Positions 15,355-22,427 of a stretch of 64,000 nt of DNA are shown here, one piece after another. The position numbers were made by a program, and so were the translations under genes. The stretch's first letter is position 1, and the number at the start of each line of letters is the position of its first letter. Under the pieces are notes generated by a model. That model made no database searches and was not told where the DNA came from. It saw only the letters and a list, made by a program, of their open reading frames with translations. Origin of the DNA: an uncultured Lachnospiraceae bacterium (lineage in GTDB: Bacteria; Bacillota; Clostridia; Lachnospirales; Lachnospiraceae); assembly GCA_947626775.1 (NCBI GenBank), contig CANQTL010000016.1:1-64000 (forward strand). The letters run 5' to 3'.

Positions 15355-15498
15355 TAAGTTAAGAGGGAGTAGTTATCCTGTGTAAGCAACATACCCTGAC
15401 GCACAGTCATGTTTACACGCTTTCTGTTCCCCGGGATGAAACCGCAGATTTGTGATTCGTCTTGTGGGGAATACGACGGAGAGAACGAGACTTTTAGC
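15355..15498 (+). promoter_or_regulatory. probable yybP-ykoY (Mn2+) riboswitch aptamer
   Basis: The leader opens with the family hallmark GGGAGTAG (15365-15372) and closes with the second conserved loop CGAGACTTTTAGC (15486-15498). GTTAAGA (15358-15364 region) can pair with the CTTTTAGC end as the closing P1 helix. Between them lie several helices, as in this class of Mn2+ sensors. The 3' half of P1 is shared with the terminator at 15487-15522, so metal binding would favour readthrough. The next gene is a cation/Ca2+ antiporter, a typical target. Assignment rests on motif recognition, not on a covariance model. Confidence 0.7.
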
Positions 15499-15522
15499 AG
15501 CGATGCCGAAAGTCTCTTTTTT
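15487..15522 (+). terminator. riboswitch expression-platform terminator
   Basis: GAGACTTT (15487-15494) pairs with AAAGTCTC (15509-15516), followed by TTTTTT (15517-15522). The 5' arm is part of the aptamer end, so the two folds exclude each other. Confidence 0.8.
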
Positions 15523-15523
15523 A

Positions 15524-15656
15524 TACAATAGGAAATTCCGTCGACATTTCCTATTGTACAAAAAGCCCTCCGGGCGGATCGCACTGCGGCGAAGATGAAG
15601 ATGTCGCTGGCGCGGCCCGCCGCAGGCGGAGAATCTCGCAAGCGAGATTCTATTTT
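15524..15656 (+). terminator. two further hairpins between riboswitch and antiporter gene
   Basis: TACAATAGGAAAT (15524-15536) and ATTTCCTATTGTA (15546-15558) form a perfect 13-bp stem. GAATCTCGC (15631-15639) and GCGAGATTC (15642-15650) form another, followed by TATTTTA. Both lie in the leader after the platform terminator, so readthrough must also pass them, unless a second promoter exists downstream. Confidence 0.55.
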
Positions 15657-15691
15657 ACGCGGGCAATGAGCCAAGGGCGAATGCCGCGATA
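15657..15691 (+). repeat. terminator-linked dispersed repeat, short copy D
   Basis: ACGCGGGCAATGAGCCAAG joined directly to GGCGAATGCCGCGATA. Relative to copy C it lacks the inner 24-nt hairpin exactly, which shows the unit is modular. Confidence 0.7.
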
Positions 15692-15731
15692 CGGACTGTG
15701 GAAGGAAAACAGAGAAACGGAGGACGGGGAA

Positions 15732-16673
15732 ATGGAAGTGTTGATTCAGCTTGCGCTGTTGGCGCTGGGATTCTTCTTGCTGGTAAAGGGCGCGGACTGG
15801 TTCGTGGAAGGCGCGGGCAGGGTGGCGGAGAAGTTCGGTATCCCGCAGCTCGTCATCGGTCTCACCATCGTGGCGATCGGGACGTCCCTGCCGGAGGCGG
15901 CGGTCAGCGTGTCTGCCGCGTTAAAGGGCAGCGCGGAGATCACCATCGGCAACATTGTGGGGAGCAACATCCTGAACGTGCTGCTGATCCTGGGCGTCAC
16001 GTCGGTGATCGCGCCTGTCGCGGTGCAGCGCTCCACGGTGAAATATGAGCTGCCTTTTGTGATCGCCGTATCGGCGCTGCTCATGGCCGTCGGCTACACG
16101 GACAATGTAGTCGGGCGTATTGACGGCGTGATCCTGTGGCTGCTGTTGTTTCTGTATCTGGCGTATCTGCTCGTCATGGCGAAGAAAGGGGAGAACGCGC
16201 AGGAGGAGAGCGAGGCCGCGGAGAAGCCGATGCCTGTCTGGAAGATGCTTCTGCTGATCGTTGTGGGCGGCTGTCTGATCGTGCTGGGTTCGGATGTGGC
16301 GGTGGATGCGGCGACGGCGCTGGCACGGATCTTCGGCATGAGCGAGAGACTGATCGGGCTGACGATCGTGGCGTTTGGCACGTCGCTGCCGGAACTGGTG
16401 ACGAGCGCGACCGCCGCGGTCAAGGGCAAGGCGGATATCGCGGTGGGCAACATCGTGGGAAGCAATATTTTCAATATTCTGTTTGTAGTGGGAACCTCCG
16501 CGCTGATCACGCCTGTCGCTTATGCGGAGAATTTCTTCACAGACAGTATCGTCTGCATTGCCACGGTGGTGCTGCTGTGGCTTCTGGTGGCGAAGAACAA
16601 GCGGCTCGGCAGAGCCGGCGGCGCGTGCCTGCTGGCTGGTTATGCCGCATATTTTGTGTATCTGATGAGATAG
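15732..16673 (+). CDS. calcium/sodium antiporter (CaCA family, YrbG-like)
   Basis: A 313-residue membrane protein with the two inverted alpha-repeats of the CaCA family: G-T-S-L-P-E-A-A-V-S with N-I-V-G-S-N-I-L-N in the first half, and G-T-S-L-P-E-L-V-T-S with N-I-V-G-S-N-I-F-N in the second. About ten helices; the acidic residues of the G-T-S-L-P-E motifs bind the cation. ATG 15732 has GGAGGACGGGGA upstream; the frame is open to 15666 without a better start. A probable Mn2+ riboswitch controls the leader, so Mn2+ (or Ca2+/Mn2+) export is an attractive physiological role, though this is inference. It converges with degV across a terminator. Confidence 0.92.
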   Translation: MEVLIQLALLALGFFLLVKGADWFVEGAGRVAEKFGIPQLVIGLTIVAIGTSLPEAAVSVSAALKGSAEITIGNIVGSNILNVLLILGVTSVIAPVAVQRSTVKYELPFVIAVSALLMAVGYTDNVVGRIDGVILWLLLFLYLAYLLVMAKKGENAQEESEAAEKPMPVWKMLLLIVVGGCLIVLGSDVAVDAATALARIFGMSERLIGLTIVAFGTSLPELVTSATAAVKGKADIAVGNIVGSNIFNILFVVGTSALITPVAYAENFFTDSIVCIATVVLLWLLVAKNKRLGRAGGACLLAGYAAYFVYLMR

Positions 16674-16738
16674 ATGACCGGAATTTGGCGCATGTGCACC
16701 ATAGATGACATAGATGTCATAGTGTATTGTAGATGGAA

Positions 16739-16773
16739 GAAAGAGTTGACTTAATTAGTCAACTCTTTCTTTT
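16739..16773. terminator. two-way terminator that also codes the DegV C-terminus
   Basis: GAAAGAGTTGACT (16739-16751) and AGTCAACTCTTTC (16757-16769) form a perfect 13-bp stem, with T-rich sequence on the right and A-rich on the left. The degV stop codon (16757-16755) lies at the loop, so one arm codes its last residues. Confidence 0.85.
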
Positions 16774-17642
16774 CCCCAGAAAAATAACGCCACTGTGCCC
16801 GGACCGGTGTGCGCTCCGATGGTCGTGCCGATGCTGTTGATCAGAACCCGTCCGTTCAGCCGGGGGAAGCGGCTCTCGACCAGGTCGGCCACGGCTCTGG
16901 CGTCCTCGTAACAGGCGGAGTGGGAAATGTAGCACTTGCCGCTGTAATCCGTTCCGTCGTCGGCATATTCCGCCATCTTGTCCACGATTGCCTGGATGAC
17001 TTTGCGCTTCGTGCGGATCTTGTAGCGGGGGATCAGTCGTCCCAGATAGTCGACGTTCAGAAGGGGGCAGATGTTCAGCATGCCGCCCACGAAACCGGCG
17101 GTTTTGGAGACGCGGCCTCCTTTGATGAAGAAGGTCAAATCCGTGGAGAAGAACCAGTGATGCAGTCTCAGGCGGTTGGCCAGCGTCCATTCATACAGAT
17201 CGTCGATTCCCATTCCTTCGTCCCGCAGATCCGCCAGTCTGTCCATCAGCAGGCCGAAGCCGGAGGACGCCGCGAGGGAATCCGCGATGTAGATTTTGCG
17301 GTCTGGGTATTTCTCGGTCAGCATATCCCGGGCGATCAGGGCGGAATTCATCACGCCCGTGATGCCGGAGGACAGGCACAGGTGCAGGATGTCCTGCCCT
17401 TTTTCCAGAAAAGGTTCAAAGTATGCGATAAATTCTTCCGTGTTGATCTGGGAAGTCTTGGTGTCGGCGCCATTCGCCATGGCGGCGTAGAACTGGTCGA
17501 AAGACATCGACTTGCCGAGGTCGTCCGCGTACTGCACCCCGTCCAGCTCGTAGTGGAAGCAGATATACGAGATGCGGCGTTTCAGAAAGTGTTCGTTTGA
17601 CAGATCTGCGGTGGAACAGCAGCTCAGGATGTATTCGCTCAT
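16755..17642 (-). CDS. DegV family fatty-acid-binding protein
   Basis: A 295-residue DegV protein. The N-terminus M-S-E-Y-I-L-S-C-C-S-T-A-D matches the family's D-S-x-x-D start region in form. The central L-C-L-S-S-G-I-T-G-V-M-N-S-A block is the lipid-binding loop, followed by the L-I-P-R-Y-K-I-R-T-K-R-K segment and a C-terminal domain ending G-A-H-T-G-P-G-T-V-A-L. DegV/FakB proteins bind fatty acids and can present them to a FakA kinase; no kinase gene is nearby. ATG 17642 has GGAGGATCT upstream. An own promoter lies at 17711-17739. A second DegV is encoded at 58713. Confidence 0.92.
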   Translation of the reverse strand: MSEYILSCCSTADLSNEHFLKRRISYICFHYELDGVQYADDLGKSMSFDQFYAAMANGADTKTSQINTEEFIAYFEPFLEKGQDILHLCLSSGITGVMNSALIARDMLTEKYPDRKIYIADSLAASSGFGLLMDRLADLRDEGMGIDDLYEWTLANRLRLHHWFFSTDLTFFIKGGRVSKTAGFVGGMLNICPLLNVDYLGRLIPRYKIRTKRKVIQAIVDKMAEYADDGTDYSGKCYISHSACYEDARAVADLVESRFPRLNGRVLINSIGTTIGAHTGPGTVALFFWGKERVD

Positions 17643-17710
17643 AGAGATCCTCCTTGTCGCGTTTGGTGTCAGGCGGTTCTTTTCAAAAATGATTTCTAAA
17701 CGATAAAAAA

Positions 17711-17739
17711 AGTGTAACACGTTCCGGCGCGAAATTCAA
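17711..17739 (-). promoter_or_regulatory. promoter of degV
   Basis: Read on the minus strand: TTGAAT (17739-17734), 17 nt, TACACT (17716-17711). Confidence 0.6.
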
Positions 17740-17763
17740 ACGGAAACTCAAGGCGGATATGCC

Positions 17764-17792
17764 TTGTGCTTACTGGATTTATTTGGTATAAT
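17764..17792 (+). promoter_or_regulatory. promoter of the phosphofructokinase gene
   Basis: TTGTGC (17764-17769), 17 nt, consensus TATAAT (17787-17792). The ATG follows at 17857. Confidence 0.65.
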
Positions 17793-17856
17793 TGCCTTAA
17801 CGTCCGCAGACTGCGGACAAGCAGGATCAATGAAAAAAGAGATAAGGAGAGAGAAC

Positions 17857-19083
17857 ATGAAAGGAAATATTGTTGTTGGACAGTCCGGCGGCCCCACGGC
17901 CGTTATCAACTCTTCCGTTGCAGGCGTGTACGCGGCGGCGAAGAAGCTGGGCGTGAAGAAAATCTACGGTATGGTGCACGGGATCGAAGGATTCCTGGAG
18001 GATAAGATGATCGACCTGGGCGATTATCTGGACGACGAGACGGGAATTGAACTGTTGAAGAGGACGCCCTCTGCGTTCCTCGGCTCCTGCCGTTTCAAGA
18101 TGCCTAAGATCGAAGGCCATGAGGACGTATACGAGAAAATTTTCGAGATTATGGAAAAGCATGACATCGAGTGTCTGTTCTATGCGGGCGGCAACGACTC
18201 CATGGACACGGTTAAGATGCTGTCCGACTATGCGGCGGCGCACAATAAACCGCAGCGTTTCATGGGTGTTCCCAAGACCATCGACAACGATCTGCCTGTG
18301 ACGGATCACTGCCCGGGCTATGGTTCTGCGGCGAAATATATCGCTACATCTATTAAGGAAGTCATTCGCGACAACGCATCCTTTGGCGCGAAGAAGCCCA
18401 CGATCTGTATCGTGGAGATCATGGGACGTAACGCGGGCTGGCTCACGGCGGCTGCGGCGCTCGCCAAGGGCGACGACTGTGAGGGCTGCGATGCGATCTA
18501 TCTGCCGGAGAAAGTTTTCGATATCGATAAGTTTGTTGCGGACGTGAAGGAGCTGGCGGCGAAGAAATCCTCCGTCGTCATCGCGGTATCCGAGGGCGTC
18601 AAGGTGGCGGACGGCAGATATGTGTGCGAGATCGGCAGAGAAGTGGCTGTGGACGCGTTCGGCCACAAGCAGATGTCCGGCACGGCGGTGATGCTGGCGG
18701 AGAAGATTGCCGCAGAGACGGGACTCAAGACCCGCGCGATCGAGTTCTCCACCCTGCAGAGGGCTGCGACGCATATCGCGTCTTTGACCGATATCAACGA
18801 GGCGTTCCAGGCGGGCCACGACGCGGTTATGGCTGCCGAGGAAGGCAAGACCGGCATGATGATCACGCTGAACCGCAACGGCGACGCGCCTTATCAGTGC
18901 GGCACGAGCGCATATGACATTCATGCTATCGCAAATGTAGAGAGAAACGTTCCCGACAATTGGATCACACCGGACGGCAAGGGCCTGACGGAAGACTATG
19001 AGAAGTATGCAAGACCGCTCATCATGGGCGAGCTGCAGCCGCTCTATGTCAACGGCCTGCCGAGACATCTCGTCAGGAAGTAA
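17857..19083 (+). CDS. pfp: pyrophosphate-dependent 6-phosphofructokinase
   Basis: A 408-residue phosphofructokinase of the PPi-using group; it interconverts fructose 6-phosphate and fructose 1,6-bisphosphate in glycolysis. The first loop is G-Q-S-G-G-P-T (8-14). G-G-N-D-S (111-115) has Asp where ATP enzymes have Gly, and P-K-T-I-D-N-D (139-145) has Lys in place of Gly, the combination typical of PPi specificity. M-G-R-N-A-G-W follows in the middle. ATG 17857 is chosen because AAGGAGAG lies just upstream; the frame is open to 17764, which is inside the promoter. Monocistronic, with a strong terminator. Confidence 0.9.
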   Translation: MKGNIVVGQSGGPTAVINSSVAGVYAAAKKLGVKKIYGMVHGIEGFLEDKMIDLGDYLDDETGIELLKRTPSAFLGSCRFKMPKIEGHEDVYEKIFEIMEKHDIECLFYAGGNDSMDTVKMLSDYAAAHNKPQRFMGVPKTIDNDLPVTDHCPGYGSAAKYIATSIKEVIRDNASFGAKKPTICIVEIMGRNAGWLTAAAALAKGDDCEGCDAIYLPEKVFDIDKFVADVKELAAKKSSVVIAVSEGVKVADGRYVCEIGREVAVDAFGHKQMSGTAVMLAEKIAAETGLKTRAIEFSTLQRAATHIASLTDINEAFQAGHDAVMAAEEGKTGMMITLNRNGDAPYQCGTSAYDIHAIANVERNVPDNWITPDGKGLTEDYEKYARPLIMGELQPLYVNGLPRHLVRK

Positions 19084-19125
19084 GAGCGCAGCGGGAGTGA
19101 ATGCGGAGATAGATTAGGACAGGGA

Positions 19126-19176
19126 AGAGGGCGTCCCTCAAGTTATTTCATATGACTTTTGGGATGCCCTCTTTTT
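19126..19176 (+). terminator. terminator of the phosphofructokinase gene
   Basis: AGAGGGCGTCCC (19126-19137) pairs with GGGATGCCCTCT (19161-19172), with one G-T, and the interior pairs further (AAGTTAT with ATGACTT). A T-run follows (19172-19176). Confidence 0.85.
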
Positions 19177-19196
19177 ACGCGGGCAATGAGTAAAAT
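19177..19196 (+). repeat. terminator-linked dispersed repeat, copy E
   Basis: ACGCGGGCAATGAGTAAAAT follows the T-run directly. The core matches copies A, C and D; the tail (AGTAAAA-Y-TCG) matches copy B. Confidence 0.6.
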
Positions 19197-19247
19197 TCGT
19201 TGCAATAGATTGTTTGTAGCAATATTCACAAATATTTTCCTTTCATA

Positions 19248-19275
19248 TTGTATAATTTATAGAATATGTTATAAT
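19248..19275 (+). promoter_or_regulatory. promoter of the serine protease gene
   Basis: TTGTAT (19248-19253), 16 nt, TATAAT (19270-19275), in very AT-rich sequence. Confidence 0.55.
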
Positions 19276-19328
19276 AAAGTGCAGTATAAATTTGTGCTGG
19301 ATACAAAATACAAAAGGAAAATAGTGAG

Positions 19329-20243
19329 ATGCCAAATTGGGAGCAAGTGATAAAGGAAATAAACAATGTTCCAAGCGCGCATGACAGTATAAGACGTAAG
19401 TATTTGGGAATCATGCATCAGTATACAGGAAGAAATGTCATAGCGTATTACTCGGCATTTATACAGAAACCCAGAATTGACGGGACGGGCATTAGCGACA
19501 CGGATAAAAATGCGTTTATGCAGGCGGCACATGGGTTGGATAGAAGTTTGGGCCTGGATTTGATTCTTCATACACCGGGTGGAAATGTGGCAGCGACAGA
19601 GTCATTGGTGTATTATTTGAAAAGCCTGTTTGACGACAATATCAGGGTTTTTGTCCCGCAGATTGCAATGTCAGCGGGAACGATGATATCTTTGGCAGCG
19701 AAAGAAATTGTAATGGGTAAACAGTCTAATCTTGGTCCGATTGATCCACAGTTTGGGGGAATGTCTTGCGCAGGAGTGTTAGAAGAGTTTGATACTGCAC
19801 TTAAAGACATTAAAGAGAATCCTTCGAGTGTCGGATTGTGGTCCAATATTATACAAAAATATCATCCGACATTTTTGGGAGATTGTAAAAAAGCAATAGA
19901 TTGGTCAGAAGAGATTGTGAAACAGTGGTTGATGGAGAATATGTTTAAGGATTCTAAGGAGTCGGATATTGATGCGTCCAGAGTTGTGGCTTCTTTGTCA
20001 AGCCATAATAATACATATTCCCATGCAAGACATATTCATATAAGTGATTTGAAAAAAATTGGAGTTAACGTTGTTCCATTAGAAGGATTGGATGACAGAG
20101 AGATTGGTGGATGTAAAGATCTGCAAGATTGTGTATTAACAGTACATCATTCTTATATGAATGCATTTGAAACTTCAACGGCTATTAAAATTGTAGAAAA
20201 TCATAATGGAGCTGCAATGATTCTTAGTCAGGTAACAAGATAG
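19329..20243 (+). CDS. ClpP-fold serine protease, SDH/SppA-like (serine dehydrogenase proteinase family)
   Basis: A 304-residue soluble protein of the ClpP/crotonase-fold 'serine dehydrogenase proteinase' family. H-T-P-G-G-N-V-A-A-T-E-S (81-92) forms the oxyanion and helix region. M-S-A-G-T-M-I (114-120) holds the likely nucleophile S115, and L-G-P-I-D-P-Q-F-G-G (135-144) follows. There is no signal peptide or membrane helix, unlike SppA, so it should act in the cytoplasm. AAAGGA precedes ATG 19329. The gene is far more AT-rich than its surroundings and is followed 14 nt later by a 57-codon gene, forming a small acquired-looking cassette with its own promoter and terminator. Substrate unknown. 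Confidence 0.82.
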   Translation: MPNWEQVIKEINNVPSAHDSIRRKYLGIMHQYTGRNVIAYYSAFIQKPRIDGTGISDTDKNAFMQAAHGLDRSLGLDLILHTPGGNVAATESLVYYLKSLFDDNIRVFVPQIAMSAGTMISLAAKEIVMGKQSNLGPIDPQFGGMSCAGVLEEFDTALKDIKENPSSVGLWSNIIQKYHPTFLGDCKKAIDWSEEIVKQWLMENMFKDSKESDIDASRVVASLSSHNNTYSHARHIHISDLKKIGVNVVPLEGLDDREIGGCKDLQDCVLTVHHSYMNAFETSTAIKIVENHNGAAMILSQVTR

Positions 20244-20257
20244 AGGAGGTCTGTTGT

Positions 20258-20431
20258 ATGGATAGAGATTATTTTGCTGAGTATATGCAGATTATGGGAC
20301 AACCACAATTGGATACTTATATATCTGCGGAGGATGAAGCACAAAAAATTGAAAAATGCACTATCTTACAAAGTATAGATATAGCATATAGTGATCGAAT
20401 TACAGAATATAATACAGAGATGTCGCATTGA
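20258..20431 (+). CDS. small acidic hypothetical protein linked to the serine protease (57 aa)
   Basis: A 57-residue acidic protein, M-D-R-D-Y-F-A-E-Y-M-Q-I-M-G to T-E-M-S-H, predicted mostly helical. A strong GAGGAGG lies 7 nt before ATG 20258, and the gene starts 14 nt after the protease stop, so co-translation is likely. A terminator follows at 20470-20502. No family recognised. The tight linkage suggests a partner, adaptor or inhibitor of the protease, but nothing in the sequence proves it. Confidence 0.7.
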   Translation: MDRDYFAEYMQIMGQPQLDTYISAEDEAQKIEKCTILQSIDIAYSDRITEYNTEMSH

Positions 20432-20469
20432 CAATTGTAACTTTATTGAAAGCGATATGGCAAAGGGAA

Positions 20470-20502
20470 GCATAGAGGATTTCAAACTTCTATGCTTTTT
20501 TT
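20470..20502 (+). terminator. terminator of the protease cassette
   Basis: GCATAGA (20470-20476) and TCTATGC (20489-20495) form a 7-bp stem followed by seven T's. Confidence 0.8.
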
Positions 20503-20531
20503 GCGTTTATAAATAAGTCTGAAAATTAATG

Positions 20532-20741
20532 TCAATACGGCTTTTTCCGATCGGTAAGCCCTAACAGGTAATCGACGCTCGTGTTATGGTAGCGGGCGAG
20601 TTTTATGAGAATGGAAGTAGGTATGTCGTTTTCTCCGGTTTCGTATTTGGAGTAGCCGGTCTGCGACATACCTAATATTTTGGCCATCTGCGTCTGTGAC
20701 AGGTCTTTGTCTTCTCTCAGATTCCGTAAGCGTGGATACAT
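20532..20741 (-). CDS. XRE family helix-turn-helix repressor
   Basis: A 69-residue single-domain Cro/C1-type regulator. The HTH lies at about residues 14-36 (L-S-Q-T-Q-M-A-K-I-L-G-M-S-Q-T-G-Y-S-K-Y-E), followed by I-P-T-S-I-L-I-K-L-A-R-Y-H-N-T-S-V-D-Y-L-L-G-L split across the last two helices. No ligand domain, so it is a simple repressor. Its start faces three copies of an AACCTG-W3-CAGGTT dyad (20786-20861) and a divergent acetylation operon. The minus-strand -10 TATAAT (20781-20776) is next to the first operator, so autorepression is likely. Confidence 0.92.
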   Translation of the reverse strand: MYPRLRNLREDKDLSQTQMAKILGMSQTGYSKYETGENDIPTSILIKLARYHNTSVDYLLGLTDRKKPY

Positions 20742-20785
20742 GCTTGCCTCATTTCTGTTCTTTCCGTATCAGCCATATTATAGCT

Positions 20786-20861
20786 AACCTGTTTCAGGGT
20801 ATTGACTTTTAACCTGAAACAGGTTAGCATAAAGAGCGGCGGGTTTAATCTGTTTCAGGTT
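20786..20861. promoter_or_regulatory. three XRE operators and divergent promoters
   Basis: O1 AACCTGTTTCAGGGT (20786-20800), O2 AACCTGAAACAGGTT (20811-20825, perfect dyad) and O3 AATCTGTTTCAGGTT (20847-20861). Start-to-start distances are 25 and 36 bp. A plus-strand promoter TTGACT (20802-20807), 17 nt, TAGCAT (20825-20830) has O2 in its spacer. The minus-strand -10 lies just beside O1. Confidence 0.85.
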
Positions 20862-20924
20862 AAATTAAGGATGGACAGTTACGCGCATGACTATGCGGAT
20901 TTTTACAGATGAGGAGATAAGAAG

Positions 20925-22427
20925 ATGCTCTTTAACTCCATAGGATTTCTCATTTTCTTTCCGACGGTCGTGCTGCTCTATTATCTGCTTCCTCACAGGG
21001 CGCGGTATTTATGGCTTCTGGCGGCAAGCTGGTATTTCTATATGCAGTGGAACGCGCTCTATATCCTGCTGCTGCTTTTCTGTACGGTTGTCACGTATGT
21101 CTCAGGACTTGTATTGGAAAAATTGAAGAATGCCGGAGAAACTGATCACGGGAGAATTCGAAGGAGGCGTGTGTGCGTTCTCGCAGTGTCGCTGGGAATC
21201 GGTCTCGGGCTGCTTGGGATCTTTAAGTATGCGGACTTTGCGATGCTGAATCTCAACAGGGTGCTGTCTATTCTGCATTTGCAGCCAATCGTCTGGAAAT
21301 ACAGCATCGCGCTGCCGGTGGGAATCTCCTTCTATACGCTGCAGGTGATGGGCTATCTGATCGACGTGTACAGAGGGGAAATCTACGCGGAGCGGAATTT
21401 TTTCAGATATGCGCTGTTTCTGGCGTTTTTTCCACAGCTGGTAGCGGGACCGATCGAACGGTCCAGAAATTTACTGGTGCAGTTATACACGCCTAAGCGG
21501 TTTGACTGGGAGAATCTGCGGCGCGGCGCGCTGCTTATGCTGTGGGGGTTTTTCCTGAAGATGGTGATTGCCGACCGGGCGGCGGTGATTGTGAATACCG
21601 TGTACGGGGAACCCGGAAAATATGAAGGCTTTCTGGTGATGGCGGCAACGTTTTTCTTCGCGATACAGATTTACTGCGATTTCTACGGATATTCTGTGAT
21701 CGCGAGAGGGGCGGCGCGCGTTTTGGGCATAGAGCTGACGGACAATTTCAACGCGCCATATTTTTCCCAGAGTGTGAAGGAGTTCTGGCGCAGATGGCAT
21801 ATCTCTTTGTCCGGGTGGTTCCGGGATTATCTGTACATACCGCTTGGCGGCAACCGCAGGGGAACGCTCCGCAGGCAGGCGAATCTGCTCGTCGTCTTTG
21901 CCGCGAGCGGATTGTGGCACGGCGCGTCGTTAGCCTATGTCGCCTGGGGACTGCTCAACGGGTTCTGGCAGATCGTGGAAGAACTGCTGCAATATATCAA
22001 AGACACGCTGCGGCGGATCTGCGGTGTGGGAGACCGGGCAGACGTATTTTGCGGGAGACTGGTGAAGCGTGTGATCACCTTTGGACTGATCTGCCTTGCA
22101 TGGGTGTTTTTCAGGGCGGGAGATTTCTCAGACGCGTTTCTCATGCTCAGAGATATGCTGCGGTTTGACTGGATCGCGATATTTGACGGTTCGATCTTTG
22201 CGCTGGGCGTGGAGAGAGAGTATCTGCGGATCCTGTGCGCGGCAATTCTGCTGTTGGCTTATATGGATTACCGGAAATACAAAGGCGCCGACATGGCGGC
22301 GGCGCTGCTCGGACAGCGCTGGTGGTTTCGGATATTGGCGGAAGTGGGGCTGCTTCTGGTGATTCTGCTGTTCGGCTGCTATGGGGTGGAGTATGATACG
22401 AGTGAGTTCATTTATTTCCAGTTTTAG
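20925..22427 (+). CDS. MBOAT family O-acyltransferase (AlgI/DltB-like)
   Basis: A 500-residue membrane-bound O-acyltransferase with about ten helices. The N-terminus M-L-F-N-S-I-G-F-L-I-F-F-P and the middle segment P-V-G-I-S-F-Y-T-L-Q are typical of AlgI, and the catalytic histidine H332 lies in G-L-W-H-G-A-S. The family passes acyl groups across the membrane to sugars or polymers. GAGGAG precedes ATG 20925. The gene overlaps the next one, which encodes an SGNH-type protein like AlgJ, so the pair should O-acetylate a cell-surface or exported polysaccharide. Control by the divergent XRE repressor is likely from the operators at 20786-20861. Confidence 0.92.
   Translation: MLFNSIGFLIFFPTVVLLYYLLPHRARYLWLLAASWYFYMQWNALYILLLLFCTVVTYVSGLVLEKLKNAGETDHGRIRRRRVCVLAVSLGIGLGLLGIFKYADFAMLNLNRVLSILHLQPIVWKYSIALPVGISFYTLQVMGYLIDVYRGEIYAERNFFRYALFLAFFPQLVAGPIERSRNLLVQLYTPKRFDWENLRRGALLMLWGFFLKMVIADRAAVIVNTVYGEPGKYEGFLVMAATFFFAIQIYCDFYGYSVIARGAARVLGIELTDNFNAPYFSQSVKEFWRRWHISLSGWFRDYLYIPLGGNRRGTLRRQANLLVVFAASGLWHGASLAYVAWGLLNGFWQIVEELLQYIKDTLRRICGVGDRADVFCGRLVKRVITFGLICLAWVFFRAGDFSDAFLMLRDMLRFDWIAIFDGSIFALGVEREYLRILCAAILLLAYMDYRKYKGADMAAALLGQRWWFRILAEVGLLLVILLFGCYGVEYDTSEFIYFQF

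Noticed and set aside
15351..15674. A 107-residue minus-strand frame in the riboswitch region
   Set aside because: It crosses three hairpins and the aptamer, and has no binding site.
17827..19068. A 413-residue minus-strand frame opposite phosphofructokinase
   Set aside because: Shadow of a clearly conserved enzyme gene.
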